A stretch of DNA of 64,000 bases from Ditylenchus dipsaci (GCA_004194705.1 SADC01000909.1:372001-436000), one strand, 5' to 3'; shown: positions 36,660 through 49,114, numbered from the stretch's first letter. The notes: generated from the letters alone by a model not told the origin. Numbers and translations are program-made.

Positions 36660-38151
36660 CAGGGCCGCAATTTGGGGGGGGGGGGGTAGGGTCATAGGGG
36701 TAATGACTAGGGCTGTTGATTTGGGCTTTGGCGATGTTACGATGCGATGTTTTTCGCTTAACAATTTTGCGTGCGATGTTGCGATGCGATGTCGGAATTC
36801 GGGTGCGATACATCGCTGCGATGTTTTGCCTTAAAAATTTGGATGCGATGTTACAGATGAGCAAAAAATCTCCTCCTCCACTATTGAGAACGGCTGACAG
36901 GTGCATGCGATATAATGAATAATCTTTTTGTCGAGAGGAGATAGATCACCTAAAAATAAGAGTCTAGAAGATTTAGAACCTCAAGGAAATAATTAAAAGA
37001 TACCGGCGCCCCTGATCACGAACTTAGCCAAGCCATCCTTCATCGCTTTCTTTTTTGATTGCTCCACAGCCTCCATCTCTTGAAACTTCTTCAGATATTC
37101 GGGATGCGCAGATAGATGATCCTTCAGATTTGCCGGTCCGCGATTGCTCATCTTCAGCTTCTTGAAACACGCATTGCACATGGCTTCTGTCAGCGACAAT
37201 TTCGAAAAGAGGCATTCACCGGCTTCACCATCCAAGTAAGAAAGCTTCCATATGAGACTCATTCTAAACATGGACAATCAACAGAATTGGAATAACATTT
37301 GACAAAATAATGAATTGTTCTTCAAGACGACCGCTAAAAGCAGCAACTAGTAGCAACTTGCCAATAGCTCAACAAAATGGCAAAAATGATGCGATGTTCG
37401 TACAATTTGCGATGCGATGTTGCGATGTTTTAAAAATGTTGCGTGCGATGTTGCGATGCGATGTTTTTTGCCCGAAATCGCTGCGTGCGATGCGATGTTG
37501 CGATGCGATACATCGCATCGCACGCAGCCCTAGTAATGACCCCCCCCCTTAGGGTGGCCGAAGGCCACCCTAAGGGGGGGGGGGTATTCTCTAGAGGGAG
37601 ACTGCTGTAACCAAGGTTTTGTGATTTTTTTTCACTATTTTGTAAAGTTTTCACTAAAAAACACGTAATTTGCACATATTTTATTATATAAAAAACTTGT
37701 AGGTAGATTAATTGGAATGTGTCAAAGATATAATTATAATTCAAAGTTACAAAAAATGAATTTGTGAAAAAGTTAATTAAGAACTTATTTGCTCGCTACA
37801 TTAAGAAGCTGACGAGCCAGCCACAAATAAAAAATGTTTTGAGAAATTCAATGGCTGATGAACGTCTAAATCATCTGGCCCTTATTTTTGTTCGCAAAGA
37901 CATAAGTTTGCCAGTTCAAGATATAATTAACGAATATGCTAAGTTTAACCATCGTTTATGCTTTGCTTAAATCTGTTAAAAATAAATAATTGAAAAATCT
38001 AATAAATATTGAAAAAAATTACAAAAAAAGATAAGAAAATACACAAAAATCTCATTTTAAAAATTACCCCCCCCCCTTGACTTGAATCTGTAGGGGTAAT
38101 ATCAAAGAAATTACCCCCCCCCCCATTAAAAAAGTTGAAGTTGCGGCCCTG
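36660..38151 (+). mobile_element. hAT element (TTF/ZMYM-type transposase remnant) with TIR CAGGGCCGCAA
   Basis: Both ends carry CAGGGCCGCAA in inverted orientation. The flanks ATTACATA (36652-36659) and ATTAAATA (38152-38159) are an 8-bp duplication with one mismatch. On the plus strand, about 37836-37970, a frame ends NVLRNSMADERLNHLALIFV-RKDISLPVQDIINEYAKF, the typical C-terminal end of TTF-finger/hAT-dimerisation transposases (motif SxxxxRLxxLALxxxxxD). Poly-G/poly-C runs lie just inside both ends and again around an internal hairpin (TTAGGGTGGCCGAAGGCCAC). Most of the transposase is lost, partly through the nested insertion at 36708-37532. Confidence 0.8.
36700..37540 (-). mobile_element. 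Second hAT element nested inside the first, with BED-finger remnant and exact 8-bp duplication
   Basis: The element is 36708-37532, TIR TAGGGCTG, flanked by exact GTAATGAC at 36700-36707 and 37533-37540. The minus strand encodes a BED-type zinc finger at about 37277-36993: CNACFKKLKMSN, then NLKDHLSAHPEYLKKF, with the C-x2-C and H-x4-H ligands typical of hAT transposase N-termini. Clusters of GCGATGCGATGTT-type motifs sit inside both ends in opposite orientation, as expected for transposase-binding subterminal repeats. The catalytic region is absent, so the copy is non-autonomous. Confidence 0.88.
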
Positions 38152-38633
38152 ATTAAATAAGGAGCAAAGAACTTGAAATATACATGTAAAGGGTGAGACA
38201 TAAAAATGGTGCAAATATGGAAACCAATTCAAATCAAATTTTCAAAGCAAATTTTGAACGTAGCTGTTATTTTATCCACTCCTCTGCAATGTTTTTCGTA
38301 GAAAATGATATTCTTAGCCTGTTTGATACTCATTATGAATATGGCATAGTAAAGAGTGTCGGCTGTCTATGTTTTTTAGACCTAGCAACTGTAAGAACAG
38401 AGAAGACTTGTGGAAATTTCCGAAAGTTTTGCAAATCGGCCAGGCAAGGCGTTACGTACACAAATTTTTACCAGTTTTTGTGACCCTGTATAACCCATTT
38501 TCATATCGATAATAAATATCTTTCAATTTCGCGCATTTTATTGTGTTGGCCCGATTTCCATTTGCATTTCACTTGACTTTATAGCAATTTTATAACAAAT
38601 ATATTTTAAAATTTAATATTACAGATCAAGAGA

Positions 38634-39671
38634 ATGAATTCCAAAGTTGTTCGCCTCAGAAATATTCCGTACGGATTCTACGAAAAGGAGCTTTACGGAT
38701 ACTTTAAGCAATTTGGTGATGTTAAGCGAGTTCGAGTTCTCAGAAGCAAGAAGGTATGTCATATCTTTATTCCCTAAAACTTCTAATTCGAGTAAAAAGT
38801 GCACTAAGACTATTATAGTTCTTATTCCACACTAATCATGTGATAAAAAGAAAATTTTTCTAAACTTTTGTCATTCCAGCATTCAGGCTTTAAAAAAGCT
38901 TCGAACAGAATATTTTTCAATGAAAATGCCCCTATTTTTCCATATTTAATTGAGCAATTTGAATAACATTAGGAATAGTAGCGCGCTAAAAGCTCCTAAT
39001 TCGTTTTCTCTTTGTTATTTATCTAAGCGAAAGCAAGCAATTTGGCAAATTAATTTCAATTAGAGTACCCCTCAAGCACTCAATTACACACTTGAGGGTA
39101 TCTTTTTTGTCCATAGAGCATACATAGCTTCTTTAAATTACTGCCTGCCTAATTTGCTATAAGTGAACTACTGGTGTCAAGTTTTTGTCTGAAATAGCCC
39201 TGCAATAAACCATAATAAAGAAATTCTGAACCAAAAGGTTCAAAATTTGCTGAAGCAGCTATTTTATTATCTTATTTTCAGGGCTACCCAAATGGCATCG
39301 CTTTCGTCCTATTCACGAATGTGGCTGTGGCAGAAATCGCAGCTGAAACTATGGACAATTACATTCTGGCAGAGAAGAGGATTCGTTGCTCAGTGTTGAA
39401 GGATGACAATGTGCCCAAGTGCATCCAGAGTGGTGGGATCTACGCTGATTTCGACAAGCCAAACGAAGCTGTAGTGCGCCATGCCAAGCGACAATTCGAG
39501 CCGAAGACTGAGAAGCAAGACAAGAGAATCAAGGTGAGTTGAATTGATGATTGTTTACTCTTGCTAAGTAATTTATTTCTTTTATAGAAAAGACTCACAG
39601 CGAATCTGAAGTCCAGTCTAGCAAAGATAAAAGAAATGGGCATCAACTATACATTTGAGATTCCAACATAG
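38634..39671 (+). CDS. NIFK: NIFK-like nucleolar RNA-binding protein (single RRM)
   Basis: NIFK/Nop15 proteins bind pre-rRNA in the nucleolus for 60S assembly; NIFK also binds the Ki-67 FHA domain (family knowledge). Exons 38634-38753, 39282-39533 and 39588-39671, all phase 0, give 151 residues. The RRM (about 4-84) has RNP2-like VVRLRNIPYGF and RNP1-like GYPNGIAFVLF. The segment AAETMDNYILAEKRIRCSVL matches the distinctive AETMNNYL block of this family. The tail KSSLAKIKEMGINYTFEIPT matches the family's KKLAKKGIDYDFP motif. It is much shorter than vertebrate NIFK: it begins directly at the RRM and ends just after the GINYTF motif, so the Ki-67-binding tail is absent. An acceptor-like TTACAG lies 9 nt before the ATG, so either an upstream exon was missed or the message is trans-spliced. 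Confidence 0.87.
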
Positions 39672-39960
39672 TTATTTAGATGAGTCCTGTTGTTGTTTTT
39701 TGTTTTCTGATTTGTCTCGCGAAAGTAAAGGCTGTTACTGAACTGGTTTTGCCGCTTTTGTTAAGCTTCTTGTTGAATGTAAAGGGTGGGGACGACTATA
39801 TCTTATAGGGGTGTGTCGCCAACAGGAATATTCTCTAATTCTATAAAGAACGTGTGCCAGATTGATTTCAAATAATTAAGCTCTCACAAGGAAAAAACAT
39901 CAGTAGAAAGCTAGCCCACGACCGATTTTTACCAGCTTTCACGGCCCCACCAGAGCATTG

Positions 39961-39966
39961 AATAAA
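39961..39966 (+). promoter_or_regulatory. Probable NIFK polyadenylation signal
   Basis: AATAAA 290 bp after the TAG stop codon, the first on this strand after the gene. Confidence 0.45.
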
Positions 39967-39971
39967 ATTGA

Positions 39972-41477
39972 GGGTTTGAAAAGTTCAAATATTCGAAAGT
40001 TGTTAACTTTTAAATTTCGGTATCAAACATTTGATTTGATACAGTCGATATCCTATATTTATTTTTGAAGTTTTACGTCAAAATCTTTTTTCGGTTCTCA
40101 AAGATAATGTAGTGGATTATACCGTATTCTCTCTAATGAGGGCCCTCCCCAAAAGTCGGAAAATATACCCAGTACCCTTCATTCGGGATCCAAATTTACT
40201 TAGATTTTTCGATGTTACACGACCTCACAAAGAAAAGTCCTCAATCTCAAATGTGTGAAGATACTAATTTCGACGGTTTAGTTTCAAAAAATCTAAGAAA
40301 ATGTTGTGAAATCGACAAAAAGAAGTTCGGGTACATTTTCCGACTTTTGGGGAGGGCGCTCATTAGAGAGAGCACGTTAAGCACCATAACCACGCATTTT
40401 GAAACTTTTTCAGTTGGGGGCCTTCTTCATATATTAAATATGAATAAGTTATGAATATAAGTCCAGATCCCGTAAAAAGTGAACCAGACATTTCGTAGTT
40501 TCGGCTAACATATGCTGGCTAACCTTGAGCTTATGCTTAAGCCTAAAAAGGTCTAATAAAGTTTTACAATTAATAGAAAGTTAGACTTTTGAAGGCCTGA
40601 ACAACCCCCCCCCCCGTCTCCCGGGGCTTTGAGATGCGTACACCCATACACCTTAAACACAAATCGCTCGAAAGTGACTCTGGATGCATGAAAAAGCATG
40701 CATACCAGAGTGGGATTAGTGGCCTTTTTTATTCCCTCCCCCAATACAGGCCTTATTCCCTTTTAAATTTAACAAACGCCAATTTATTTTTTTTAATTTT
40801 GACTAAAAAACAATGATACCTATCTGTGGTTCGAAATTTTTTTCTCAGAATTAAAAAAACAGGCGGCTTTTCCATGAAATCGGGGTTTAGATTCTCGACT
40901 CGAGAAACACGAATATGAAGTTATCTCCTCCGAGCACTCTGCGTGGGGGGGGGGGCGGGGTTGGAATTCTATACTTGAGCCGATTACCACTTTCTTTAGG
41001 CATGAAAATTTTAAGAAATGACACAAAGATGGCTGGTACATTGGTGCAGCTTGAATTAAAAAAAATCGAAATTCAATTTTACAATTTTTCATCACGCAAA
41101 AAAACAAGGATGATAAATTGCTTGGAAATCTCGATAAAAATGAGTGTAAATAAGCGTGGAATTTTCTTTCACTACCGTGGAATAAAAGCGTGGAATTCAA
41201 CACCGAAAAAGCGTGGAAAAAGCGTGTGATTTCTTTTACTACGAAAAACGCGTACGGATTTGAGTGGGATTTCCCACGTCTGCGCTTTTTTTTAACAACC
41301 GCCAAATGACTACTTTTACTTTTATAATGACTACTTTTATGACGTTCAGCTCTACATAGCGTTCAATTGAAGTCGTTGCCGGGAATGACAGTATGGAGTT
41401 TTGACTGTACCTGCAAATTTTTTAATTTTAAACAAACATTCGGTTTCGATTATTTGACTTGCCAACTCTATTTGTGA
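39972..41477. other. Intergenic region with scattered MITE pieces
   Basis: No gene is seen. A 260-bp palindrome at 40129-40375 has ends TACCGTATTCTCTCTAATGA and CTCATTAGAGAGAGCACG. A C9 run followed by GAGATGCGTACACCC and GGATGCATG at 40607-40715 repeats half of the 17.49-17.66-kb element. Confidence 0.6.
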
Positions 41478-42195
41478 CTCAAAAGCAGTGTTTTCGAAAC
41501 TCACATTCACACTCACACTCACAGTGTGATCTCACGTCACACCCTCACAGTCACAGTCACACTTGATGTGAGTGTGAGTTTGACAAAATGTGAGTTCGAA
41601 AAATCGTATTTCCTTTCAAAAACTCACACTCACATCAGGTGTGAGTGTGACTGTGAGTGTGAGTTTAGGTGTGATGTGAGTGTGAGGCTCACTGTGAGGT
41701 GAGTGTGAGTGTGATGTTATTCGGTGTGAGACTCACAGTGAGGTGAGTGTGAGTTTAAACTGTAGCCTCACTGTGAAATTAAAATTTGCTGTGAGTTTAC
41801 GATCCTCTCAGAGGATTCCTCTGTCTGCTATCATTACTCAGAGACTTTTCTCCGCGCACTTTTTGAAATTTAATATGCTTTGTGTCATATTAGGCTTGTG
41901 CCTACACGCAGGCTATTCTTAATGCAGGGACAAACTTAAAGTTGCCGAGAAACATTTTAGAGTGCGGAATATCTACGTTAACCTGCTCTGTATGCCTGCT
42001 CTGAACACAAGGCAAAAACCAAAACAAAAAGCCACAATACCGTATTTTCTCTATTAAACGGGCCGGCCCGTTTAATTTTCAACCCTTCTGTAGGGGGCCC
42101 GTTTATTAGAGAGGGCCCGTTTAATAGAGAGGGCCCGTTTATTTTTCAACAAAAAATTGTTCGAAAATTTTTATAAAACAAAACAAGTTAGACTA

Positions 42196-42699
42196 TGGTC
42201 ACACTACTTGGTCTTGGTCGATGTCGACTTTTTTTAACTTCTTTCTCTAGTGTCATTCGAATTTTATACCAAACAATAGCTCAGAATCTAGGCTTTCTTC
42301 TTCATCAGAAAACTGTCGATTTATATAGCAAAAGTGCGTGTAATAATACAAAAGTTGTAGGTTGGTCGATGTCGAGGTCGATGTACAGGGCAGCCGACGA
42401 TTGCGCAAATTCATATTGCGCATGTTCAAATTGCGCAAAAATCCTTGGCGTTATCCGGCAAATATTTGCCGAATAACGCCAAGGATTTTTGCGCAATTTG
42501 AACATGCGCAATATGAATTTGCGCAATCGTCGGCTGCCCGATGTACATCGTTACATTTTCCATACACTAAAAAGCTTAGCTCTTGAGCTATTGTTTGGTA
42601 TAAAAAATATTCAGATGATACTAGAAAAAATCATCTCTGGCCACAAAAAAAATTCAAGAAATGCGACCTCGACATTGACCAAGACCAATGAGTGTGACA
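42196..42699. repeat. Level 3: inverted element with GGTCACACT / GGTCTTGGTCGATGTCGA ends
   Basis: Left GGTCTTGGTCGATGTCGA (about 42210) pairs with right TCGACATTGACCAAGACC (about 42669), and ATACCAAACAATAGCTC pairs with GAGCTATTGTTTGGTAT further in. The centre is occupied by the level-4 palindrome. Confidence 0.75.
42380..42547. mobile_element. Level 4: near-perfect 152-bp palindromic MITE with exact 8-bp duplication
   Basis: The palindrome is 42388-42539, centred between 42463 and 42464. I saw one mismatched pair near the centre in what I checked. It is flanked by exact GATGTACA at 42380-42387 and 42540-42547. The ends read GGGCAGCCGACGATTGCGCA. Each arm holds three TTGCGCA motifs, so the same peptide-like frame appears on both strands. 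It fits a hAT-type MITE. Confidence 0.88.
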
Positions 42700-43932
42700 A
42701 GGGGGATATTTTTTCGAATCAATCTTGTTAGTTTTTCTCATATAGCTGACCCATTTTTCGTTTCGATTAATTTTTTTAATTTTTATGTTGTTTGTGCTAG
42801 ATGTGAACAGCTTTATCTCATTCCTTACTTAGTTTTGTAATCACATCCCTTGTCTTGGATGCAGTTTTATAAAGTAAAAAACTTGCTCCTGTTTTTTAGT
42901 CCATATCCTGGTTAAAAAAAGCAAGAATATTTTTACTGGAGAACAGAGTGGTAGGAATGTCACTTACTAACTAGAACGTAGATCTTTTAAAATTAAGAAG
43001 GGCAGGGTTTTATTTTATGTAATGCTAAGGGGTTTTCAGCTGTCGAAAAAAGCATGATAGCTTCAGATTTCCTTATAATGCTCTAAATCAGACATGGCGG
43101 TAATTCAGGGTTCTCATCTGACCCATTTTTTCGCGGTAATTTTGAAAATTGACCGAGTGCAATTTACAAAAGCACCTTTTTCGGAATTTTTTTTCGCCTA
43201 TCTTATTCAGCATTAAATTTGGCACAAGACGCACACTTTAGTACAGTCAGCCGTTCTAGTGTTAAGGAATTTTTAGGTGAGAAACCTGCATTAATGCCAA
43301 AAAACGTTTTTGGGCTTTTGTGGATAAAAATGGAAAACATACCGTATTTCCTCTAATCGCCAACTGAACTCTAATCAGCTACCACCTGGAGTGCTATCGG
43401 AAAATGAGCCAGCATCGGTCCTATCAAAGAAAGTACGGTAGTACAAGTTTTATGCGATAGAGATTGTGGCTTTTTTTACGTGAAAGTTGTGGTAGTTCAG
43501 CAATAATTGTACTAAACGTACCGAGCTACAATTATGACAAAACGTATCTCAAATAATTGAATTTAAAAAACTAACTTCATAATACTAGGCTAAGTCTAGA
43601 AATTATGTTAAGAGTATCTCATATAGTGCAGAAAATTTGGATTTGGGGGGCCCGTTTATTAGAGAGGGCCCGTTTATTAGAGAGGGCCCGTTTAATAGAG
43701 AGGGCCCGTTTAATAGAGAAAATACGGTACCTTAAAACTCAAACTCTGTCAAACTCACACTCACATCAAGTGTGACTGTGACTGTGAGGGTGTGACGTGA
43801 GATCACACTGTGAGTGTGAGTGTGAATGTGAGTTTCGAAAACACTGCTCAAAAGTCGTGACATTTTATAGTACCCTAAAATTTGGATATCCTAATTCAAA
43901 CCGCGTATTGATTTCCCAATTCATTTAAAGGA

Positions 43933-44390
43933 ACATGCCCACGCCAATAAGTCCAATTTCAAATGTCACCAGTATTTCTTATTGGGACAAAATAAATTTG
44001 AACTTCGATAGTCATTTCGACTAGGGTTGAAATAAGAACGGTCCGAATCTTTTTCGGGAATATTCCTGGTCTTAATCTTTTTTTTTCCGGTCCGATGCGG
44101 TCCAAATCTTTTAACCACAATAACCCTTTTTCAAATTATAAAAAATCAATCAAAATCGTTAAAAAACACACCAAAAAGATTCGGACTGATTCGGACCGAT
44201 TTTTCGTTCCGAATCTAAGATTCGGACCGGGAATAAACCGGGAATATTACCGGGACCCAACCCTAATTTCGACCATTTTCTGGTGTTTTTTATTGTTAAC
44301 ATTCAAATTAATTTTGTCTCTATAAGCAAAACTGGTGATCGAGAATTCAAAAATTTGAAATTGGACTTATTGGCGTGGGCATGCCCTTTA
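43933..44390. repeat. Family-A type MITE interrupted by a hAT MITE
   Basis: The outer ends GCATGCCCACGCCAATAAGT and ACTTATTGGCGTGGGCATGC are reverse complements. The same GGCATGCCCACGC terminus is on the elements at 45443 and 51116. A 244-bp element interrupts the middle. Confidence 0.75.
44014..44273. mobile_element. hAT-type MITE with exact 8-bp duplication
   Basis: The element is 44022-44265 with TIR TAGGGTTG and duplication ATTTCGAC at 44014-44021 and 44266-44273. The arms carry GGTCCGAATCTTTTTCGGGA and the pairing CCGGGAATATTACCGGGA. Nested in the family-A MITE. Confidence 0.85.
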
Positions 44391-45442
44391 AGTGTTCTTA
44401 TAAACTTTGGCTATAATCGGCATGCTATCCGATGACACAAGGTTACATATCCATATATGTGTAGATATCGCTTAACAAATCTTTGCAAATTCTCTCCTCT
44501 TTCACAAGGTAGTAGTAGTATGATGACGGCGGTAAAAGGATTACAAGAAGACTTGTAATTAGATTTCTTTGGGTTATCTCACTCGGCATACCTTTGCCAG
44601 CATACTAAATGGTTGTTTCAAATAATCAAAGGCTGACTACCATATCACCTCAACTCTAACGGCATGTAATTTTGTAGCGGCTGTTTGTTTTCTACTTCTC
44701 TAGCAATATATTGTATGAGGGTAAGGGATGATTAGTAATTTTAGATGATTGAACACATTGAGCTCAAACCACCTCTCTCTTATTGTTGCATAATCCAAAT
44801 ATGGGAAAGGCACTAATCTTTGCTCCTACATCTTCTATTTTCAACTGCTAAAACAATAAAATGTTTAGCTTGATAAGTTACAATTTTTTAATTAGAAATG
44901 AGATGTTTCCCCAGAGTTTCCAGATGTCTTTTTTCAAAAAGATTTTTTACCCAAAATGTTTTTTTATTTTTGGGGTTTTACGTCAAAATCTTTTTTTGCT
45001 TCAAAAGAGCAATAAGCACTGGTAAAAATGACCTTTTTCTTTCAAAAATGGTAAAGCTGTCCTTTTTTATTTAAATTTGAGAGCACTGTTCTTCTGACAA
45101 ATAGTTCACAAAGTTTTGAAAGCAAACTGAAAGATGAAAATTGCATAGTTGCTAAATACAAACATTCTAAAATTGTGAAATAGAGAAATTTTTAGAATTT
45201 TTTTTTGTAGAAAGCCTTAAACTAAAATTTTTTATTTGACTTTGAATTTTCGCTTGACGGAATAAAAACAAGCCTACCCACTATATCCCACTTTTTCTGG
45301 CAATTGCCATAAAAAATGACAGATTTACTATCAAAACTTAGCCATTGCTGGTAATTGCCATGACAATTTTAGCAACCTTAAAGAAGAACAGACTTTACGG
45401 GGCTCTAGTATTTTTACTAGAAAATGGGATTTTGCAAGCTTA

Positions 45443-45674
45443 AAGGGGCATGCAAACGCTAATGAGAGGTGGTGCCCGGGAATTCGAATTTTTTCCTGAT
45501 CATTGAATTTCTGTACGAATTTTTCAACCTGGTTTCTAACAAAAAAAGGTCTAGAATTTAATTTTAGGTGTGGTTTTGTTAGAAACCAGGTTAGAAAATC
45601 CGTATGGAACTTCAATGATTAGGAACAAATTTTGAATTCCCGGGCAATACCTCTTATTAGCGTGGGCATGCAGG
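45443..45674. repeat. Family-A inverted-repeat MITE
   Basis: Ends GGGGCATGCAAACGCTAATG and, reversed, TGCATGCCCACGCTAATAAG. Internal GTGCCCGGGAATTC and GGTTTCTAACAAAA motifs match 51116-51345 closely in the same order. Confidence 0.8.
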
Positions 45675-48600
45675 TAAATTAAATTTTTATTCATAATCCC
45701 TTAGTTTTTTCACACTAATCGATATTACTATAAATCCACCCGACGAAAACACATCAGATCAAAATTTTGAAAAAAAAATTCGAAAAAATTTACCCTTGTC
45801 CAATTCAGGGGCGTGACGCCAGAAGACAGCGCTGTAATTTGAATACAGGGTTCTATATGACTATGCCTGCAAAAGTTGAAAAACAAAAATTCTGAGAAAT
45901 TATCCAGAATCTCGGAAATTTTCATCATTTTTTCAGAATTTTTGGTTTTTTCGTAAATTTTTCAGGCTTATTTTTTAACAATTTTATACTCGAAATGTAG
46001 CCCCACTTTCTGGCGTCAATTGGAGCACCAACTTTTAAATAATGATGACCACTAGATTACTTAGAATAACTTAAGTTCTGAAATGGTTCCGAAAACTACT
46101 AAGACGCCCTCGGTTCAGATCAGGGCAAATTTTTTGGAAAAAAAATTATTTCGAAATTTTGATCTTATATTTTTTCATCGGATGGATTCAGGCTTATATC
46201 GTTTTATGTGAAAAAATTAAGAAGTTAAAAAGGATAATTAAATTAACTTAGGTTCGCAAAATACTATTCTCCAGTCATAACACCGATCCAAATCCCCTCT
46301 CCCACAGCCCCTAAAGTCTGTCCACCTTTAAGCCTCCTCCCCAATAAGTGAGCGATTTTCTTCGTCTTGTAAGAAATTTCAGAAATTTTCTACCATAAAT
46401 TAAACAAGCCTACAATACTTTTGAGAAAAATTGACGAAGCATGAAAATTTGATGGAGAAACATAAAGAGAACATGAAAATAGGGGAAAAAATAAAATATT
46501 AGACCAGTTTTCAGCTCCATTCTGGAGTAAGTTGATGCAGGATAATGTTTTTGTGCTTATGGAACACTCCAAGTCAATGCGTAATCTCTTTTGCACAATA
46601 TAGAAGGCCAATAACAATATTGGTTGATGAGCGTCGGTCGGTAAATTACATAAACTGTCCGGGCAAGTGTCATTAATTGGCCATTTGACTGTGAAATTAA
46701 AAATTCCTTGTCCTTTGTTTATCTGAAGGAGATATTAAATAATAGGGGAAAGCCATCCTATTTTGTCCAACCAGACCAATCAACGCATATCCTGTCAAAG
46801 GGGCTGGCTGAAACAAAAGGGAACGAGCCGCATTTCCCTCATCAAATAATTGTGTGTTATTAGATTTACACTCCTACAATTAACCAACTGATTAAAAAAT
46901 GTTCTAATAATTTTTTGTATTTATTTATAAAATTTTCACCTGCAATAGGCGCAATCAGTTAATCTCACCTATTTCCAAGCAATAATTTATGGCTATAAAC
47001 AGCAAAAAAATAAGAGGGAGAAACAATATTTATATACGACTATTATCATCACTCACAGAGAATCTCGGAGACTCGAGAACAAGGTCGAACATTGTAGTGT
47101 CCACTACACTTGACACTATTTGCTGTGAGATGACAAATCACTCGATCCTTATCACCTGATGCATAACAAAAACACATATGTAAAAGAGATGATGGCTAAA
47201 GTTCCTGATACCGTACAATCTCTAACAATCGCCCTCCATACACTGACAAAAAGCAAACAAAAACTTCATTTAAAGGGTGATATCCATAAAAAGATTTATT
47301 GAAGCTGCTGGAATATACTCTCCTCAATGGTTTTTGAAAAATACTTAAAACCACCATTTTCGAAAAAAAAGCTGTACAAAAGCCCTTTTTAGCAAGGGAT
47401 AGGCCTCGAGCCTAAACATTAGCCAAAATTATTGGGTGCGATATATTCCATTTATTCCCAACTGTTTTTTGTTTTTGAAAATTTAAGTCAAAATTGCTTT
47501 TCACTTCAAAATGGCAAGATGCACTGAATAAAAAAACTTTTTCACTTCAAAAGTAGTCAAAATGCACTTTTTCTGAAAAAAATTGCCTATGACCACCGCT
47601 TTATTTCCTATTTTCCTTAACCCGATAAGTCGATTCTCGATTTAGTTTACAGCTGCGACAGTCATGAGTCAAAAGTCGAATTAATTTTTACCTGCAATAA
47701 AAAATTTTGCCGCCGCACTGCTGTACTTGTGTGTCCATAGAATTGCTTTCAGCTTTTGCACCTAAAACCACCATTTTCGAACCACCATTTTTTGGAACGT
47801 ACTTTTGCAAGTTCCTTGGCTTTCAAGTTTTTTATGTTGATATACGTATAGACAGCCTTCAAAGAAATTTTAGATTCTTCTTGAAGTGCCAGCCGATTAT
47901 ACTATCGGTTGCATGATGCTTTTCGGAAGATCCTTAATCGTTTCAATTTTGCGGCTGGCTTTATTCTTTTTTTTTTCTTGGCAGTTTTCTAGATATACCA
48001 AAATAATAGGTACATTTTGTCACTTTTGGGGAAATAAATTTATAGAGGTTATATGGTATACGCACAAGATAAATATTTATTAAAAACTATGAGCAATTTT
48101 ACAACAATTAAACATTGGTAATCACATAATTGTCTAAGGTTTCATAGTGTTGCAACCAAATTGCAGCTTGTTTAGTGAAACAGATCTGCGTAACAAGATA
48201 TTAGAAAAAGGTGGACACGCCCCCTCTTATTATGGCCAGTGCAGGGGCAGTAGAATTTGCTGATGCAGGAGCCCAAGGGCAGCAGCAGCAAGAGGTAGTA
48301 ATGGGTATGCTGTAGCAGAGTCAACATCTTCTTCCCCTTTATTTTCCCCAACTACCGTAATTAACATGAGTAAAGCGCCTCCTAGTTTAGAACAAGGCAT
48401 CATTACCATCTTCTTTCTTTTTCTCGACATTTATAAGCTTTTTCCACGTTACTTTTTATATATCAATACAGTCTATATTCGATATATATGTACCCATAGG
48501 GACCGGAAGAATGTGTCTCTCGGCTTATCCCTCAATGGATACCGAATTTCGTGCTTGATCCCCTGTTGTTTTTTTGATAAATTCTTTCACGAATTTTTTT

Positions 48601-48932
48601 ATTTTTATCGTGAATTTTTAAAGTTTTACATAAAACTAATATTTAAAAATATTTTTTGTTTGAATGGAAAATAAAAAATTTATGGAAAAACAACAGGGGG
48701 GACCAAGCTCAAGAATCGGTGTCCATTAAGGGATAGGGTTTGTCTCTCTATTGAGGTGTTTTTATGTTGAGTGTAGAATTTGGAATTCATCAGATTTAGG
48801 TCCCGTTATATCGAGGGCTGACTGTAGTACTATTGATGATATACCAAGTTGTCAGAAAAGTCCACCAAAAACCCAAAGTAATCAACACCCTGGAAGTTCT
48901 TTATAGAATTTTTTTTTGGTTTGATTTTTGAT

Positions 48933-49114
48933 TTTTTTTTTGGAATCCATTCTTCAGAACATATTCCATTTTATTTAAATTCATCTCATTTTCCGACAAC
49001 CTGATACTCTGTAGGCTTTATGGGAGTTTATAATTAGTGTGCCTAGCGGTACTACATTTATTGTTGAATTTGTTTCTTTTCCGAGAATTCAAGTCAATGG
49101 GAGCTTTTTTAGAA
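48933..49114 (+). repeat. 182-bp direct repeat, copy 1 (upstream of engrailed exon 1)
   Basis: It matches 50112-50293 with one substitution that I could see (TTCTTCAGAAC here, TTCTTTAGAAC there), including the segment GTGCCTAGCGGTACTACATT. The two copies are offset by 1179 bp and bracket engrailed exon 1. Confidence 0.9.

Larger units (their letters stand above)
42038..43729. repeat. Level 2: ACCGTATTTT-ended element with GGGCCCGTTTATTAGAGA clusters
   Basis: The left end TACCGTATTTTCTCTATTAA is reverse-complemented at 43723-43729 and inward. Both ends carry two to four copies of GGGCCCGTTTAATAGAGAG-like units. It is inserted inside the level-1 hAT element and is itself interrupted by levels 3 and 4. 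Confidence 0.75.
41478..43854. mobile_element. hAT-like element (level 1 of a four-level nest)
   Basis: The element is 41486-43846 (2361 bp), TIR CAGTGTTTTCGAAACTCACA, with the exact 8-bp duplication CTCAAAAG at 41478-41485 and 43847-43854. Both ends continue into long clusters of (A)CTCACACTCAC motifs (41510-41760 and 43735-43835, inverted). An 8-bp duplication and CAGTG termini fit hAT. The interior is later insertions with no transposase frame recognisable. Confidence 0.82.

Noticed and set aside
42253..42586. A gene encoding MRKFILRMFKLRKNPWR, seen on both strands
   Set aside because: It is the 152-bp palindrome read from either side.
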